A stretch of 64,000 nt of DNA. Origin: CALGTL01 sp963579135. GTDB lineage: Bacteria; Chloroflexota; Dehalococcoidia; Lucifugimonadales; Australimonadaceae. The position numbers and the translations under genes are program-made. Below the pieces are notes generated by a model. That model was not told the origin of the DNA. It made no database searches and saw only the letters and a program-made list of their open reading frames with translations. The stretch covers positions 4,323-68,322 of the forward strand of contig CAUZFB010000008.1 of the NCBI GenBank assembly GCA_963579135.1, read 5' to 3'. Of the stretch, positions 8,663-16,770 are shown piece by piece (the stretch's first letter is position 1; each line of letters opens with the position of its first letter).

Positions 8663-9829
8663 CTAGCCCCAGAGTTGCTTGCTGGCGATCTGCGCTCCCT
8701 CCACGAGCGCGGCGAGCTTGGCCCACATGATGCTGACGTGGACACGTGGGTTGAGTGAGCCCTGGAAGAAGCCGCAGTCGGTCCCGGCGATGACGTTCTC
8801 ACGTCCCACGAGGCGGGCAAAGTTGCCCAGCCGCCACGCGACGAGCTCCGGGTGCTCCACGGTATTCGCGGCGTGCCCGACAACGCCCGGGATGAGGATC
8901 ATCCCGTCGGGTAGTTTGACGTCCTCCCAGACCATCCATTCGTGCTCGTGCCGTGCATTGGCGGCCTCCATCGAGAGGGCGCCAGCTTCAATCTTGAGAA
9001 TGATATCTACGATGTCCTTGAGGGGCAGGTCCGTGGAGTGCGGACCATGCCAGCTTCCCCAACACAGATGGTACCGGATGCGGTCCGCCGGGATGTCGCC
9101 GATGGCATAATTGATGGCCTCGACACGCATCTCGGCGAACTTGCGATAGTCCGCGATGCTTGGCGCCGGGTTCATGAGGTCGTAGGTCGCGACGATGCGG
9201 GGATCGTCGATCTGCAACAGGAACCCTGCGTCCACGATGGCTTTGTACTCGACTCGCATGGCGGCGGCGATGGCGAAGAGGTACTCCTCCTGAGTAGCGT
9301 AGAACTCGTTGGTGCGTTGACCCTCGATGGTGGCGGGAGCGACGGAAGGGACGAATGCCTCCTGGACTCCCGCGTTGGCGGTAGCCGCCCGCAGATTGTC
9401 GATGTCGCGCTGAATCAGCGCTTGCCCCGCCTGCTCGATGGGTGACGCACAGACGACCCGCATCCTGCCGCCGGAAGCTGGGGCAGCGTCGTACTCGGCG
9501 TAGAACTCTGGAAAAGCGTCATGGTCACGCCCGAAGTTGTTGATCGGGCTCCCACCTAGCGGCGTCTCACGTTGCTCGAAACCGGTGAGGCGGTCACTCA
9601 CGTAGCCTGCGAAGTTGATCTTGGAACATTCGCCGTCGCTGGGGACGTCGATGCCGATGTCCGCTTGGCGCTTGACGATGGCGGCGACAGCGTTCTTCAG
9701 CGCGGGCGCAAAGTCGTCATCTGGCAGCGGCTGGCCGCTGGCCTTGGCGCGCATGGCAGCGACAATCGCTGGTGGGCGCACGAGGCTGCCCACGTGAGTG
9801 GTAAGGATGCGGTCGGTGCTGGTCTTCAC
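8663..9829 (-). CDS. MetE C-terminal-like methyltransferase (cobalamin-independent methionine synthase family)
   Basis: A 388-residue protein equal to the C-terminal catalytic barrel of MetE only. Seen: DRILTTHVGSLVRPP at the N-terminus, the zinc-ligand motif HLCWG in the middle and the last ligand in GTDCGFFQG near the C-terminus. Full MetE is about twice as long, so this belongs to the short archaeal/bacterial group whose methyl donor is often not a folate and whose acceptor may be another thiol. GTG start with GGAGG six bases upstream. It lies downstream of groEL but behind a strong terminator, so it is likely transcribed separately. Confidence 0.82.
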   Translation of the reverse strand: MKTSTDRILTTHVGSLVRPPAIVAAMRAKASGQPLPDDDFAPALKNAVAAIVKRQADIGIDVPSDGECSKINFAGYVSDRLTGFEQRETPLGGSPINNFGRDHDAFPEFYAEYDAAPASGGRMRVVCASPIEQAGQALIQRDIDNLRAATANAGVQEAFVPSVAPATIEGQRTNEFYATQEEYLFAIAAAMRVEYKAIVDAGFLLQIDDPRIVATYDLMNPAPSIADYRKFAEMRVEAINYAIGDIPADRIRYHLCWGSWHGPHSTDLPLKDIVDIILKIEAGALSMEAANARHEHEWMVWEDVKLPDGMILIPGVVGHAANTVEHPELVAWRLGNFARLVGRENVIAGTDCGFFQGSLNPRVHVSIMWAKLAALVEGAQIASKQLWG

Positions 9830-9907
9830 GGCGCCTCCCGTACAGGGGAATCACAACGCATTGTAGGCGTGCCGATGAGCGGACAAAAGTGACGTCAGGG
9901 GGCGAAA

Positions 9908-9944
9908 GAAAGGGCCCCTGCCGGATGGCGGGGGCCCTTTCTTT
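9908..9944 (-). terminator. Intrinsic terminator of groES-groEL
   Basis: GAAAGGGCCCC (9908-9918) pairs with GGGGCCCTTTC (9931-9941) and the stem extends inward by four more pairs around a GGAT loop. On the minus strand the stem is followed by TTTC, and on the plus strand by TTTA, so it could work both ways. It stands about 55 bases past the groEL stop. Confidence 0.85.
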
Positions 9945-9995
9945 ATCTAACCGTCGAGCTCTAACTGTCGGGTTTCGCGAAACCTAGGCCGTGGC

Positions 9996-11606
9996 CTAGA
10001 AGTCGTGCATGTCCGGCATGGGAGCCGCAGGTGCGGCCTCCGGGATGTCGGTCACCAGGGCCTCGGTTGTGAGGACCATGGCTGCGACGGAAGCGGCGTT
10101 CTCGACCGCTGCACGCGTGACCTTCGCCGGGTCGACGATGCCACGCTCGAGCATGTGGCCCCAGACGCCAGCCTCGGCGTCGAATCCCCAGTCCTTCTCT
10201 GCCTCACGGGCACCGGCGACGATGACGTCACCAGGTTGGCCAGAGTTGACTGCGATGGCCCGCACGGGCTCTTCAAGCGCACGGCGCACGATGGCTGCGC
10301 CGGTTGCCATATCACCTGCGAGTGTCAGATTGTCGATGGCTGCGGTTGCGCGAACCAGGACCGATCCGCCCCCGGGGACGATGCCCTCTTCAACCGCTGC
10401 ACGGGTAGCGGAGAGAGCGTCCTCGACGCGGGCCTTCTTCTCTTTGAGCTCAATCTCGGTGGCTGCACCGACCTTGATGATCGCAACACCACCGGACAAC
10501 TTGGCGAGGCGCTCCTGGAGCTTCTCACGGTCGAAGTCGGAGGTGGTCTCTTCAATCCGAGCCTTGATCTGGGAAATGCGTCCCTGAATCTCTTCCTCCG
10601 TGCCGTGACCCTCAACGAACGTCGAGTCGTCCTTGGTCGCAACGATGCGACGTGCGCGACCGAAGTCCTCAGGGGTAACGGTGTCGAGCTTGCGGCCGAT
10701 CTCCTCAGAGATCACCGTACCTCCTGTCAGGATCGCGATGTCCTGAAGCATCTCCTTGCGGCGGTCGCCGAAGCCAGGGGCCTTGATGGCCAGAACGCTC
10801 AGCGTGCCACGAAGCTTGTTGACCACGAGAGTGGCCAGGGCCTCACCATCGATATCCTCAGCGATAATGACGACGCTCTTGGTGACCTGGAGAACCTTCT
10901 CGAGGGCAGGAAGCAAATCGTTCACAGCGGAGAGCTTCTTGTCGGTAATCAGGACGTACGGGTCTTCGATGACGCTCTCCATGGTCTGGGAGTCGGTCAG
11001 GAAGTAGGGGGAGATGTAGCCACGGTCGATCTGCATCCCCTCGACGTACTCGGTCTCGTAGTCCAGGCCCTTGCCTTCCTCGACCGTAATGACTCCGTCC
11101 TTACCAACCTTTTCCATGACATCGGCAATCAGATCGCCCATCTCGGAGTCGTGGGCTGAGAGGGACGCAACCTGCGCAATCTGCTCTTTGCCCTCGACCT
11201 CCGTGGACTGCTCCTTGATGCTCTGGCGAACGGCAACAACAGCGGCCTCAATACCACGCTTGATGGCCATGGGGTCGGCGCCAGCGGTGATGTTGCGGAA
11301 GCCCTCGCTGATCATAGCCTGGGCCAGAACCGTTGCGGTGGTCGTGCCATCACCAGCGACGTCGTTGGTCTTGGTGGCGGCTTCCTTGAGGAGCTGCGCA
11401 CCCATGTTCTCGTAGTGGTCGGCAAGCTCAATCTCCTTGGCGATGGTCACGCCGTCGGAGCAGACGTTCGGGGGGCCGAACTTCTTGTCGAGGATGACGT
11501 TCCGGCCACGGGGGCCAAGGGTCACCTTGACGGTGTTGGCCAGCTTGTCCATACCGATCTTCAGCGACTGTCGGGCCTCGTCGCTATAAATGATTTGCTT
11601 TGCCAT
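9996..11606 (-). CDS. groEL: Chaperonin GroEL
   Basis: Subunit of the ATP-driven folding chamber, 536 residues, normal length. Starts at the ATG giving MAKQIIYSDEARQ, behind AGGAGG. Nucleotide-site motifs DGTTTATVLAQA (about 86-97) and VEEGIVPGGGSV (about 405-416) are present. The C-terminus ends in PMPDMHDF in place of the common Gly-Gly-Met repeat. It follows groES by 72 bases and shares its CIRCE-controlled promoter. Confidence 0.98.
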   Translation of the reverse strand: MAKQIIYSDEARQSLKIGMDKLANTVKVTLGPRGRNVILDKKFGPPNVCSDGVTIAKEIELADHYENMGAQLLKEAATKTNDVAGDGTTTATVLAQAMISEGFRNITAGADPMAIKRGIEAAVVAVRQSIKEQSTEVEGKEQIAQVASLSAHDSEMGDLIADVMEKVGKDGVITVEEGKGLDYETEYVEGMQIDRGYISPYFLTDSQTMESVIEDPYVLITDKKLSAVNDLLPALEKVLQVTKSVVIIAEDIDGEALATLVVNKLRGTLSVLAIKAPGFGDRRKEMLQDIAILTGGTVISEEIGRKLDTVTPEDFGRARRIVATKDDSTFVEGHGTEEEIQGRISQIKARIEETTSDFDREKLQERLAKLSGGVAIIKVGAATEIELKEKKARVEDALSATRAAVEEGIVPGGGSVLVRATAAIDNLTLAGDMATGAAIVRRALEEPVRAIAVNSGQPGDVIVAGAREAEKDWGFDAEAGVWGHMLERGIVDPAKVTRAAVENAASVAAMVLTTEALVTDIPEAAPAAPMPDMHDF

Positions 11607-11678
11607 TGACTGCTTCCTCCTTGAAGCTAATGTGCAGGCGCGAAGAGGCTTCGCATCCGGCACAGGGAATGTTGGTAC

Positions 11679-11972
11679 TTAGCTGACCTTCGCCAGGATG
11701 TCGCGCTCAGTGAGAACCAGAAGCTCCTCATCGTCTTCGGTGAACTCGGTACCGGCGAACTTGGAGTAAACGACCACATCGCCCACCTTAAGGTCCATCT
11801 CAATGCGCTTGCCCTCGTCGGTCGTGCGACCGGGGCCTACCGCGACGACGGTGCCCTCTTGGGGGCGTTCCTTCGCGGTGTCAGGGACATACAATCCACT
11901 CTTCGTCTGGGATTCCTGTTCGACCGCCTTTACGACGACCCGGTCGCCCAATGGTTGAAGCGTTCGTGCCAC
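11679..11972 (-). CDS. groES: Co-chaperonin GroES
   Basis: The 97-residue lid of the GroEL chamber. The start is GTG at 11970-11972, preceded by GGAGGAG, giving VARTLQPLGDRVVVK; the open frame extends further upstream but without homology. The mobile loop (EQESQTKSGLYVPDTAKE) and the C-terminal ERDILAKV are typical. First gene of the groESL operon. Confidence 0.96.
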   Translation of the reverse strand: MARTLQPLGDRVVVKAVEQESQTKSGLYVPDTAKERPQEGTVVAVGPGRTTDEGKRIEMDLKVGDVVVYSKFAGTEFTEDDEELLVLTERDILAKVS

Positions 11973-12066
11973 GTTCTCTCCTCCTTTTACTTTCCGTTCT
12001 ACTGTTGCCTGCATTGCTTGCCGACCCAAGGCCGGAAGCACCACTGGCAATTGCGCGCCTTCATTG

Positions 12067-12093
12067 CTAGCAGTCTCAATGGTCGAGTGCTAA
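12067..12093 (-). promoter_or_regulatory. CIRCE operator (HrcA site)
   Basis: CTAGCAGTC (12067-12075), a nine-base spacer, and GAGTGCTAA (12085-12093) match the CIRCE consensus TTAGCACTC-N9-GAGTGCTAA with two mismatches in one arm. It begins within a few bases of the predicted groESL transcription start, the usual place for HrcA repression. hrcA itself is not in the window. Confidence 0.85.
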
Positions 12094-12101
12094 CACGATG
12101 C

Positions 12102-12131
12102 ATCTTATGGGCGCTGCTGAGAGGCTGTCAA
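12102..12131 (-). promoter_or_regulatory. groESL promoter
   Basis: On the minus strand TTGACA (12126-12131) and TAAGAT (12102-12107) are 18 bases apart. The start site falls near 12095, next to the CIRCE element. Confidence 0.65.
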
Positions 12132-12171
12132 GGCTCGTTTGAACCCCGCCGAGAAGCTGGAAGGTTATGGC

Positions 12172-12200
12172 TTGACACTCTATTTGGCCCACTGTCAAAT
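12172..12200 (+). promoter_or_regulatory. Promoter for the crotonase operon
   Basis: TTGACA (12172-12177) and TCAAAT (12195-12200) with a 17-base spacer lie just upstream of the first crotonase gene and diverge from the groESL promoter. Confidence 0.45.
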
Positions 12201-12236
12201 GCCGTTAACCGGCAACTCACCGGCACGGAGAAGGCG

Positions 12237-12965
12237 ATGACTTCGGTGAAGCTGGCCCAGCGAGGCCATATCGCGACCCTCACGCTCGGCAGTCCCTCGA
12301 CGCGCAATGCGCTTGACGAGGCCCTGCGCGCCGAATTCGCGACGGCCATCGAGAGCCTAAACGACGATGACGACGTGCGCGTGGTGATCGTGGCGGGTGC
12401 CAACGGTGTATTCGCCAGCGGCCTCTATCCACTGCCTGAAGGGCCCGCAGCTCGCGGCGCGGGGAGCGCGGTCGCTTCGCTCCGCAAGCCCACAATCGCC
12501 TGGATTGATGGCGCGTGCGTGGACATGGGCCTTGAGTTGGCGCTGGCGTGCGACGTTCGCATCGCCAGCGCGACGTCCACGTTCGGGCTACGCGGAGTGC
12601 AGCACGGGCAACTGCCGTGGGACGGCGGCACGCAACGTCTCTCGCGCGCCGTTGGACGGGGCCATGCGCTGCGCCTGCTGCTGACAGGCGCGGTCGTTGG
12701 CGCGGAGGAGGCGCTGCGAATCGAGCTCGTCGAGGGTATCGGCGATGCGCAGGCTGTCGCGGACTGGGCGGAGCGCGCTGCGGCTGGCGCGCCCATCGCG
12801 GCGGCGTACACCAAGGAAGCGACTGCCAGCGCGCACGACCTGACGCTGGGGCAGGGGTTACGCCTGGAGGCAGACCTGAGCGTGCTATTGCAATCGACAG
12901 CCGACCGTGCGGAGGGCCTCGACTCGTTCGCTAGCAAGCGGAAATCAAGGTTTGACGGCCGATGA
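12237..12965 (+). CDS. Crotonase-fold protein (enoyl-CoA hydratase/isomerase family), atypical active site
   Basis: A 242-residue crotonase-fold protein. The first oxyanion-hole motif, normally CAGADL, reads FASGLYPLPE, and the catalytic Glu region, normally PExxxG, reads GLRGVQHG. Both are non-canonical, so hydratase activity is doubtful and another reaction or a non-catalytic role is possible. The second oxyanion segment (DMGLELALACDVRIA) is normal. ATG with GGAGAAGG upstream; the stop overlaps the next crotonase by ATGA. Operon with an acyl-CoA ligase suggests acyl-CoA breakdown. Confidence 0.75.
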   Translation: MTSVKLAQRGHIATLTLGSPSTRNALDEALRAEFATAIESLNDDDDVRVVIVAGANGVFASGLYPLPEGPAARGAGSAVASLRKPTIAWIDGACVDMGLELALACDVRIASATSTFGLRGVQHGQLPWDGGTQRLSRAVGRGHALRLLLTGAVVGAEEALRIELVEGIGDAQAVADWAERAAAGAPIAAAYTKEATASAHDLTLGQGLRLEADLSVLLQSTADRAEGLDSFASKRKSRFDGR

Positions 12966-13681
12966 GCGCGTTCGAAACGATCGATTATGTGAAGCAAGGC
13001 AACGGTATCGCCGTGCTGACGCTGAACCGTCCCGAAGCACTAAACGCTTTCAACGTACAGATGCGCGACCATGTCTACGAGGCGCTCACAGCGGTGCGCG
13101 ACGACGACGATGTTCGCGGACTGCTAGTGCGCGGCGCGGGAGAACGTGCCTTCTGCGCGGGCGCGGACTTGGCCGAATTCGGTAGCGCTCCGTCGCAAGC
13201 CATTGCAAGGTCGGTCCGATGGGAGCGCGACGTGTGGGGCCTTTGGCTATCGATAACCAAGCCAATGGTTGCAGCGATCCACGGTTTCTGCCTGGGCTCA
13301 GGCGTCGAAATCGCGTCGGTCTGCGACGTAAGGATCGCTGCTGACGATGCTCGATTCGGGATGCCGGAGGTTAGCCTGGGGCTGATCCCTGCGGCAGGGG
13401 GTACGCAACTGCTACCGCGATTGCTCGGCCAGGGACGCGCGCTCGACCTGCTGTTGACCGGGCACCGGTTCACGGCGACCGACGCTTTGCGATACGGACT
13501 GGTGTCGGAGGTGACAAGTCGCGGTATGCTTGAAGCGCGCGCATTGGATACCCTGGACACTATGCTCCAGGCGCCGTGCGGCACACTTGCTGCCGCCAAG
13601 TGGGTCGTGTCAGAGGGACTCGACCTGCCACTTGCAGAAGCGCTGGCACTGGAACGCAGGATCGGAAGAACGCTCACCTAG
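12962..13681 (+). CDS. Enoyl-CoA hydratase/isomerase
   Basis: A 239-residue crotonase with intact motifs: CAGADL (oxyanion hole, about 66-71), GFCLGSGVEIA (about 105-115) and FGMPEVSLGLIPAAGGTQ (about 130-147) with the catalytic Glu. It likely hydrates an enoyl-CoA in fatty or aromatic acid catabolism. It overlaps the gene before it and lies 50 bases before the acyl-CoA synthetase, so the three probably form one pathway unit. It is slightly short at the C-terminus compared with the usual 255-260. Confidence 0.88.
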   Translation: MSAFETIDYVKQGNGIAVLTLNRPEALNAFNVQMRDHVYEALTAVRDDDDVRGLLVRGAGERAFCAGADLAEFGSAPSQAIARSVRWERDVWGLWLSITKPMVAAIHGFCLGSGVEIASVCDVRIAADDARFGMPEVSLGLIPAAGGTQLLPRLLGQGRALDLLLTGHRFTATDALRYGLVSEVTSRGMLEARALDTLDTMLQAPCGTLAAAKWVVSEGLDLPLAEALALERRIGRTLT

Positions 13682-13731
13682 CTCCCTGATTGCCCCGATA
13701 ACGCCGACTGGCGACCCGGAGGACCCACGAC

Positions 13732-15297
13732 TTGCACACGCATGACATCCTGAGCATCGCTTCGGCCATCGTGCCCGAGCGTGCCGCTATCACGTTCGAC
13801 GACCACATCACGACGTTCGGTGAGTTGGCAGCGCGCGCCAATCGACTGGCGAACGCACTCGCGGAACGAGGCGTGGAGGCGGGCGACCGAGTCGCGGTAA
13901 TCGACGTCAATACGCCGCGGCACCTGGAACTCTACTTCGCGGCGGCTCGGCTCGATGCGATCTACATGCCGCTGAACTTCAGGGACCGCGCGGAGGAACT
14001 CAGGTTTCCGCTGGAGCACACGGCACCCAAGGTGGTGATGGTGGGCCCGCGCTACGTGCCGCTGATCGAAGAGCTAAGGCCCGATACGGTGTCGACTGAC
14101 CTGCTGCTGGTGTCAGAAGGCGCGGCGCCACCAGGCTGGCAGACCTACGACGACGTTCTGATCGCGGGCGACGAGGATGAGTTCCGCTTCCCGGAAGGTG
14201 AGCCGGAGAACACGGCGGTGCTGCTGTTCACGGCGGGCACGACCGGCAGGCCAAAAGCGGTGATGCTGAGCCATCTGTCATTCACTGAGTTCATGCTGAC
14301 CAACGTGGAGCCGCCGGACCCGGATTCGGAGGAGCGAACGATCTTGAGCCTACCGATGCACCACATCGCGGGCCTCCAAGCGGCGTTGGCCTCAGTGTTC
14401 GGCGGGCGGTCCATCGTAATGCAACGTCAGTTCGAGGCGAGCGATTGGATGAATCTCGTGACTCGACACTCGGTGAGCCGCGCATTGGTAGTCCCCACGA
14501 TGCTAAAGCAGGTGCTGGACCACGCCGAGTTCGGCACCCACGACCTCGGTAGCATACGTGTCATCACGTACGGTGGCGCATCGATGCCGCCGACGCTGAT
14601 CGAGCGAGCGATCTTTGCATTGCCAGGAGTGCAGTTCATCAACGCTTTCGGCCAGACCGAAACGGGATCCACTATCGCGATGGTGCCACCCGAAGACCAC
14701 GTGCTCGAAGGCGATCCCGAACTGGTGGCGCGGCGCCGCAGACATCTGGCCAGCATTGGGAAACCGCTGGAGGGAGTCGAGGTGCGCGTCGTCGACGACG
14801 GCGGCGAGGACGTTGGCTTCGAAACGACGGGGGAGATCGTGGCGCGTGGGCCCCGGCTCATGAAGGGCTACTGGGAACAGGCGGACGCGACGGCCGAAAC
14901 CATTCGCGACGGTTGGCTGTACACCGGTGACCTGGGCCACATGGACGAGGATGGCTACGTGTACCTGGAGGGACGCGCCAAAGACTTCATTAAGCGTGGC
15001 GGCGAGATGGTGGCGCCAGAAGAAGTCGAGAACGTGATCCACGGCTACGACGGCGTCGCGGAGTGCGCGGTCATCGGTCTGCCGGACGAGACGTGGGGTG
15101 AACGGGTGGTCGCGGTGGTGGTCGCAGAGCCGGGAGCCACGGTCACGGAGGAGTCAGTGAAAGCAGTCTGCCAGGAGCACCTGGCTCGATTCAAGCGGCC
15201 AGAGCAGGTCATCCTCGTAGACGTGTTGCCGCGGAATGCGTTAGGTAAGGTGCTCAAACGCAAGCTGAGGGATCGCTATGGCTCGGCGGCGAATTAG
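13732..15297 (+). CDS. AMP-dependent acyl-CoA synthetase/ligase
   Basis: ANL-superfamily ligase of 521 residues that activates a carboxylic acid to acyl-AMP and then acyl-CoA. Motifs: P-loop TAGTTGRPKAVMLSH (about 165-180), ITYGGASMPP, NAFGQTETG, GWLYTGDLG (about 397-405) and the C-terminal lysine in LPRNALGKVLKRK. TTG start with GGAGGA eight bases upstream. Third gene of the crotonase operon; probably feeds it with acyl-CoA. It ends directly against the stop of the convergent cupin gene with no base between. Confidence 0.9.
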   Translation: MHTHDILSIASAIVPERAAITFDDHITTFGELAARANRLANALAERGVEAGDRVAVIDVNTPRHLELYFAAARLDAIYMPLNFRDRAEELRFPLEHTAPKVVMVGPRYVPLIEELRPDTVSTDLLLVSEGAAPPGWQTYDDVLIAGDEDEFRFPEGEPENTAVLLFTAGTTGRPKAVMLSHLSFTEFMLTNVEPPDPDSEERTILSLPMHHIAGLQAALASVFGGRSIVMQRQFEASDWMNLVTRHSVSRALVVPTMLKQVLDHAEFGTHDLGSIRVITYGGASMPPTLIERAIFALPGVQFINAFGQTETGSTIAMVPPEDHVLEGDPELVARRRRHLASIGKPLEGVEVRVVDDGGEDVGFETTGEIVARGPRLMKGYWEQADATAETIRDGWLYTGDLGHMDEDGYVYLEGRAKDFIKRGGEMVAPEEVENVIHGYDGVAECAVIGLPDETWGERVVAVVVAEPGATVTEESVKAVCQEHLARFKRPEQVILVDVLPRNALGKVLKRKLRDRYGSAAN

Positions 15298-15714
15298 CTA
15301 GACGCGCTCGATGTCGTGGCGCGCGATGATGCCTGCGCGGACATCTAGCGGGATTGTACCGCCATGGGCGGCTGCGACCTGCGCGAGGTCTTCCAGACAC
15401 AGGTCAAAACACAACGGAGTGTAGATCTCAAGCCAGACGGCGTCGGCGTCGCTGCGGTTGAAGACGTTGTGGGGCACTCCACGCCTGACCAACACGTACT
15501 CGCCGGCACGCGCAGTGACAATCTCTTGGTCGACTTGCAAGGTACCTTCGCCGGAGACGACGAGGAACGATTCTTCCATGTTCCGGTGGATGTGGAGATA
15601 GCGGGCGTGCCCTGGCTTCGCGGTGTACTCGACAATCGAGTAGGCGCCTCCGGTCTCTTCGCCCGTGACCTTGACGACTGCGGTTCCCGTCTCCAGCGTG
15701 TAGGTCCTACTCAC
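15298..15714 (-). CDS. Cupin-domain protein
   Basis: A 138-residue single-domain cupin. Motif 1 is seen as HIHRNMEESFLVVSGEG (His, His, Glu metal ligands) and motif 2 as VRRGVPHNVFN. Resembles sugar-isomerase-type or sensory cupins; the reaction cannot be told. GTG start behind GGAG. Tail-to-tail with the acyl-CoA synthetase. Confidence 0.8.
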   Translation of the reverse strand: MSRTYTLETGTAVVKVTGEETGGAYSIVEYTAKPGHARYLHIHRNMEESFLVVSGEGTLQVDQEIVTARAGEYVLVRRGVPHNVFNRSDADAVWLEIYTPLCFDLCLEDLAQVAAAHGGTIPLDVRAGIIARHDIERV

Positions 15715-15751
15715 AGACGCTCCCCTTGGTGGGGCAAACGACGCGGCGCTT

Positions 15752-16195
15752 CTACGCGGCTAGAAGCGCGGGGTCTTCGTCCTCGACAGGTGCAGACTGC
15801 AGCGTGGGTAGGGATTCGTCCCACTCCATGCCTCCGCGCTTCCACTCATAGGCCCAGCCGAAGACCATAACGACCATGAAGAACAGGACGGCAAGGAAGG
15901 CTCCCCACCCGAGGATGCCAGCCTGGGTCGCCCAGGGGAAGAGGAAGACGACCTCAACGTCAAAGAGCAGGAAGAGTAGCGCGTAGCGGTAGTAACGGAC
16001 GTTGAATCGCTCCCAGTTACCTCCAACGGTTTCCATCCCGCATTCGTACGGGTCGTACTTGACGGGGTTGGGGCGGAACGGACGCGCGTTAATTTTTGTC
16101 CCAAGGAACGAGATTAACAGCACGGTGACTGGTACCGCTATGGCGATGCCCGTCATGATGAAGATGAAGCCGTATTGCCTTAGATAATCGTCCAT
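15752..16195 (-). CDS. nuoA: NADH-quinone oxidoreductase subunit A, stand-alone
   Basis: A 147-residue membrane subunit of complex I with three hydrophobic segments (about 9-31, 69-90, 94-115) and the conserved loop motif KYDPYECGMETVG. The C-terminal tail of about 30 acidic residues is longer than usual. No other nuo gene is adjacent on either side, so the gene is separated from the rest of the complex or belongs to a split cluster. Confidence 0.92.
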   Translation of the reverse strand: MDDYLRQYGFIFIMTGIAIAVPVTVLLISFLGTKINARPFRPNPVKYDPYECGMETVGGNWERFNVRYYRYALLFLLFDVEVVFLFPWATQAGILGWGAFLAVLFFMVVMVFGWAYEWKRGGMEWDESLPTLQSAPVEDEDPALLAA

Positions 16196-16381
16196 AAGAG
16201 CGTGCGTTAGATGCTACGTTCAAGCGTGGAACAGGTCAACGCCGCCGCCTACCGCTCAAGCTGGAACTGGATTGTCTTGCCGCCCAACTTGCGCGGCTGG
16301 TAGACTCGGCGTCTGTGCTCGTTTTGTTTCGACGACCGGTAGTTTTCGGCCGGGTACTTTCCTAACAGGGGGTCTGCTTGA

Positions 16382-16756
16382 TTGGAAGCTCTTGGTCAAC
16401 ATGTGCTGCTCGAACTCCGCGACTGTAACGCGGCCAAATTAGACGATTTACCCTTCCTGCGTGACACGATGATAAACGCAGCGGAAGAGACCGGGGCAAC
16501 GATTATCGGCGAGATATTCCACCAGTTCGCACCGCAAGGTGTCACGGGTGTGGTCGCCATCGCTGAATCCCACCTTTGCATCCACACCTGGCCCGAGTTC
16601 GGGTACGCGGCCGTGGATATCTTCACGTGCGGCGCCGCTTTCGATCCGACTGAGGCGGCCCGCCTAATCGTCGCAGCTGTGGAGTCGAAGGACCCGGAGA
16701 TCACCGAGGTCATTCGCGGTCTGCTGCCCACGACGGCCCCGGCAACGGGCGGCTAG
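16382..16756 (+). CDS. speD: S-adenosylmethionine decarboxylase proenzyme
   Basis: Pyruvoyl-dependent enzyme (124 residues, short prokaryotic class 1B) that makes the aminopropyl donor for polyamines. Cleavage is expected between Glu62 and Ser63 in AESHLCIHTWPE; catalytic His68 and Cys83 (in IFTCG) are at the same positions as in the Thermotoga enzyme. A TGA lies directly upstream in frame, so the TTG at 16382 is the first possible start, with AGGGGG about ten bases before it. Next to speE. Confidence 0.93.
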   Translation: MEALGQHVLLELRDCNAAKLDDLPFLRDTMINAAEETGATIIGEIFHQFAPQGVTGVVAIAESHLCIHTWPEFGYAAVDIFTCGAAFDPTEAARLIVAAVESKDPEITEVIRGLLPTTAPATGG

Positions 16757-16770
16757 CTCACGCGCCGGCG

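Noticed and set aside
10005..11159. 384-codon plus-strand open frame opposite groEL
   Set aside because: groEL is certain on the minus strand; the antisense frame is a by-product of codon bias.
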